DNA of 14,493 nt from Ardenticatenia bacterium (GTDB lineage Bacteria > Chloroflexota > Anaerolineae > Aggregatilineales > Aggregatilineaceae). Of this stretch, positions 14,106 through 14,493 are shown piece by piece. A model generated the notes under the pieces. The model saw only the letters and a program-made list of their open reading frames with translations. It had not been told where the DNA came from and ran no database searches. Where the stretch lies: NCBI GenBank assembly GCA_026984385.1, contig JALSSH010000208.1:1-14493 (forward strand). Reading direction: 5' to 3'. Made by a program: the position numbers and the translations under genes. Within the stretch, counting starts at the first letter, position 1; every line of letters begins with the position of its first letter.

Positions 14106-14493
14106 ATGCCGACTTCTATTCTTTCGTTCATCAAAGGGAACTTATTTTTGTTAGCGGCGCTGACCTTGTTGGTCGGCTTTGTGACGCTACACGTGATCTG
14201 GTACATCCACCCCAGCCGCGAGATCGTCACGGTGGCGGACTTCGACGCGCGCTTGCGCGACGGCACGCCAACCGTCGTGGAGTACTACTCCAACCTTTGA
14301 ACGGTCTGCACGGTTTCCAAACCCATCGTGGATGGGCTAACGGAAGACTTGCAGGGGCGCGCTGACGTGTTGCTGATCGATCTGCTCGGCGAGATCGGTA
14401 AGCAGACCGCCGGACGCTACAACGTGCGCAGCGTGCCGACGTTCCTGGTCTTCGACGGCCAAGGCGATCTTGTTTTGCGCCAAAGCGGTAGGC
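14106..14493 (+). CDS. Membrane-anchored thioredoxin-like probable selenoprotein (Sec-x-x-Cys), 3' truncated by window edge
   Basis: The protein begins MPTSILSFIKG, has one membrane segment (about residues 12-33), then a thioredoxin-like domain. VVEYYSNL leads into an in-frame TGA (14298-14300, residue 65), followed by TVCTVSKPIV, so the active site reads Sec65-Thr-Val-Cys68 where thioredoxins have Cys-x-x-Cys. The frame then stays open to the window end and contains the expected rest of the fold: LLIDLL, the helix QTAGRYNV and the cis-proline motif SVPTFLVFD. A SECIS-like hairpin lies 27 bases after the TGA. With Lys10 before the membrane segment, the domain is probably outside the membrane. 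It would act as a thiol-disulfide oxidoreductase with a selenol nucleophile. AAGGAG is 9 bases before the ATG. Alternatives are a recent nonsense mutation or a sequencing error at the TGC codon. Confidence 0.8.
14298..14337 (+). promoter_or_regulatory. Candidate bacterial SECIS element with Sec codon
   Basis: After the TGA (14298-14300) a hairpin forms from CCCATC (14322-14327) and GATGGG (14331-14336), a 6-bp perfect stem with loop GTG. The loop begins 28 bases after the TGA and its first base is G. Bacterial SECIS elements recognised by SelB have a short stem, a small apical loop with G in the first two positions and lie about 16-37 bases after UGA, all met here. The element lies inside the coding sequence, as in bacteria. 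A weaker alternative stem (GGTTT with AAACC, 14312-14323) exists. Confidence 0.65.

Noticed and set aside
14106..14300. Complete 64-residue protein ending at TGA 14300
   Set aside because: The thioredoxin domain continues in the same frame without interruption, and the stop sits on the catalytic Cys position, so a Sec codon explains it better.

Overview
The window is GC-rich bacterial chromosome carrying housekeeping, copper-homeostasis and secreted-protein genes. No rRNA, tRNA, phage, insertion-sequence or CRISPR features were seen. The gene mix suggests a member of the Chloroflexota or a similar deep-branching lineage: a high-GC sugar-binding protein without a lipobox, an Asp23-nusB pair, a DUF1800/DUF1501 pair with Tat signals, and a bacterial homologue of archaeal cyclic 2,3-diphosphoglycerate synthetase. 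No marker gene proves this assignment.

Layout. (1) Bases 1-1171 (+) hold the C-terminal half of an ABC-F ATPase, cut by the left edge. (2) 1416-2792 (+) is an orphan sugar-type solute-binding protein with possible operator repeats upstream and a clear terminator at 2826-2857. (3) A strong promoter at 2960-2987 starts a tight run: fabG, an Asp23/Gls24-family gene, nusB, tatC, then (after 58 bp) the cPGS-like P-loop protein ending at 6851. (4) The 137-bp gap between this gene and the convergent copA contains an 89-nt sequence that folds as a perfect four-way cloverleaf with no unpaired base outside three small loops. (5) 9421-6989, 9669-9460 and 10014-9739 (-) form a csoR-copZ-copA copper operon with a good promoter and a C-tract/G-tract palindrome just downstream of it, which is the likely CsoR operator. 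(6) 13797-10207 (-) is a three-gene operon for exported proteins: DUF1800, DUF1501 (both with twin-arginine signals) and a Sec-exported protein made of three related repeats, closed by a terminator at 10146-10178. (7) At the right edge (+) is a membrane-anchored thioredoxin-like gene. Its first active-site Cys codon is TGA, reading frame is open after it, and a SECIS-like hairpin follows.

How the genes connect. The CsoR, CopZ and CopA set senses, carries and exports Cu(I). TatC could export the folded DUF1800 and DUF1501 proteins. The fabG-Asp23-nusB order recalls the accBC-yqhY-nusB arrangement of Firmicutes. The two strongest leads are the probable selenoprotein with a U-x-x-C redox motif and the unexplained cloverleaf element.
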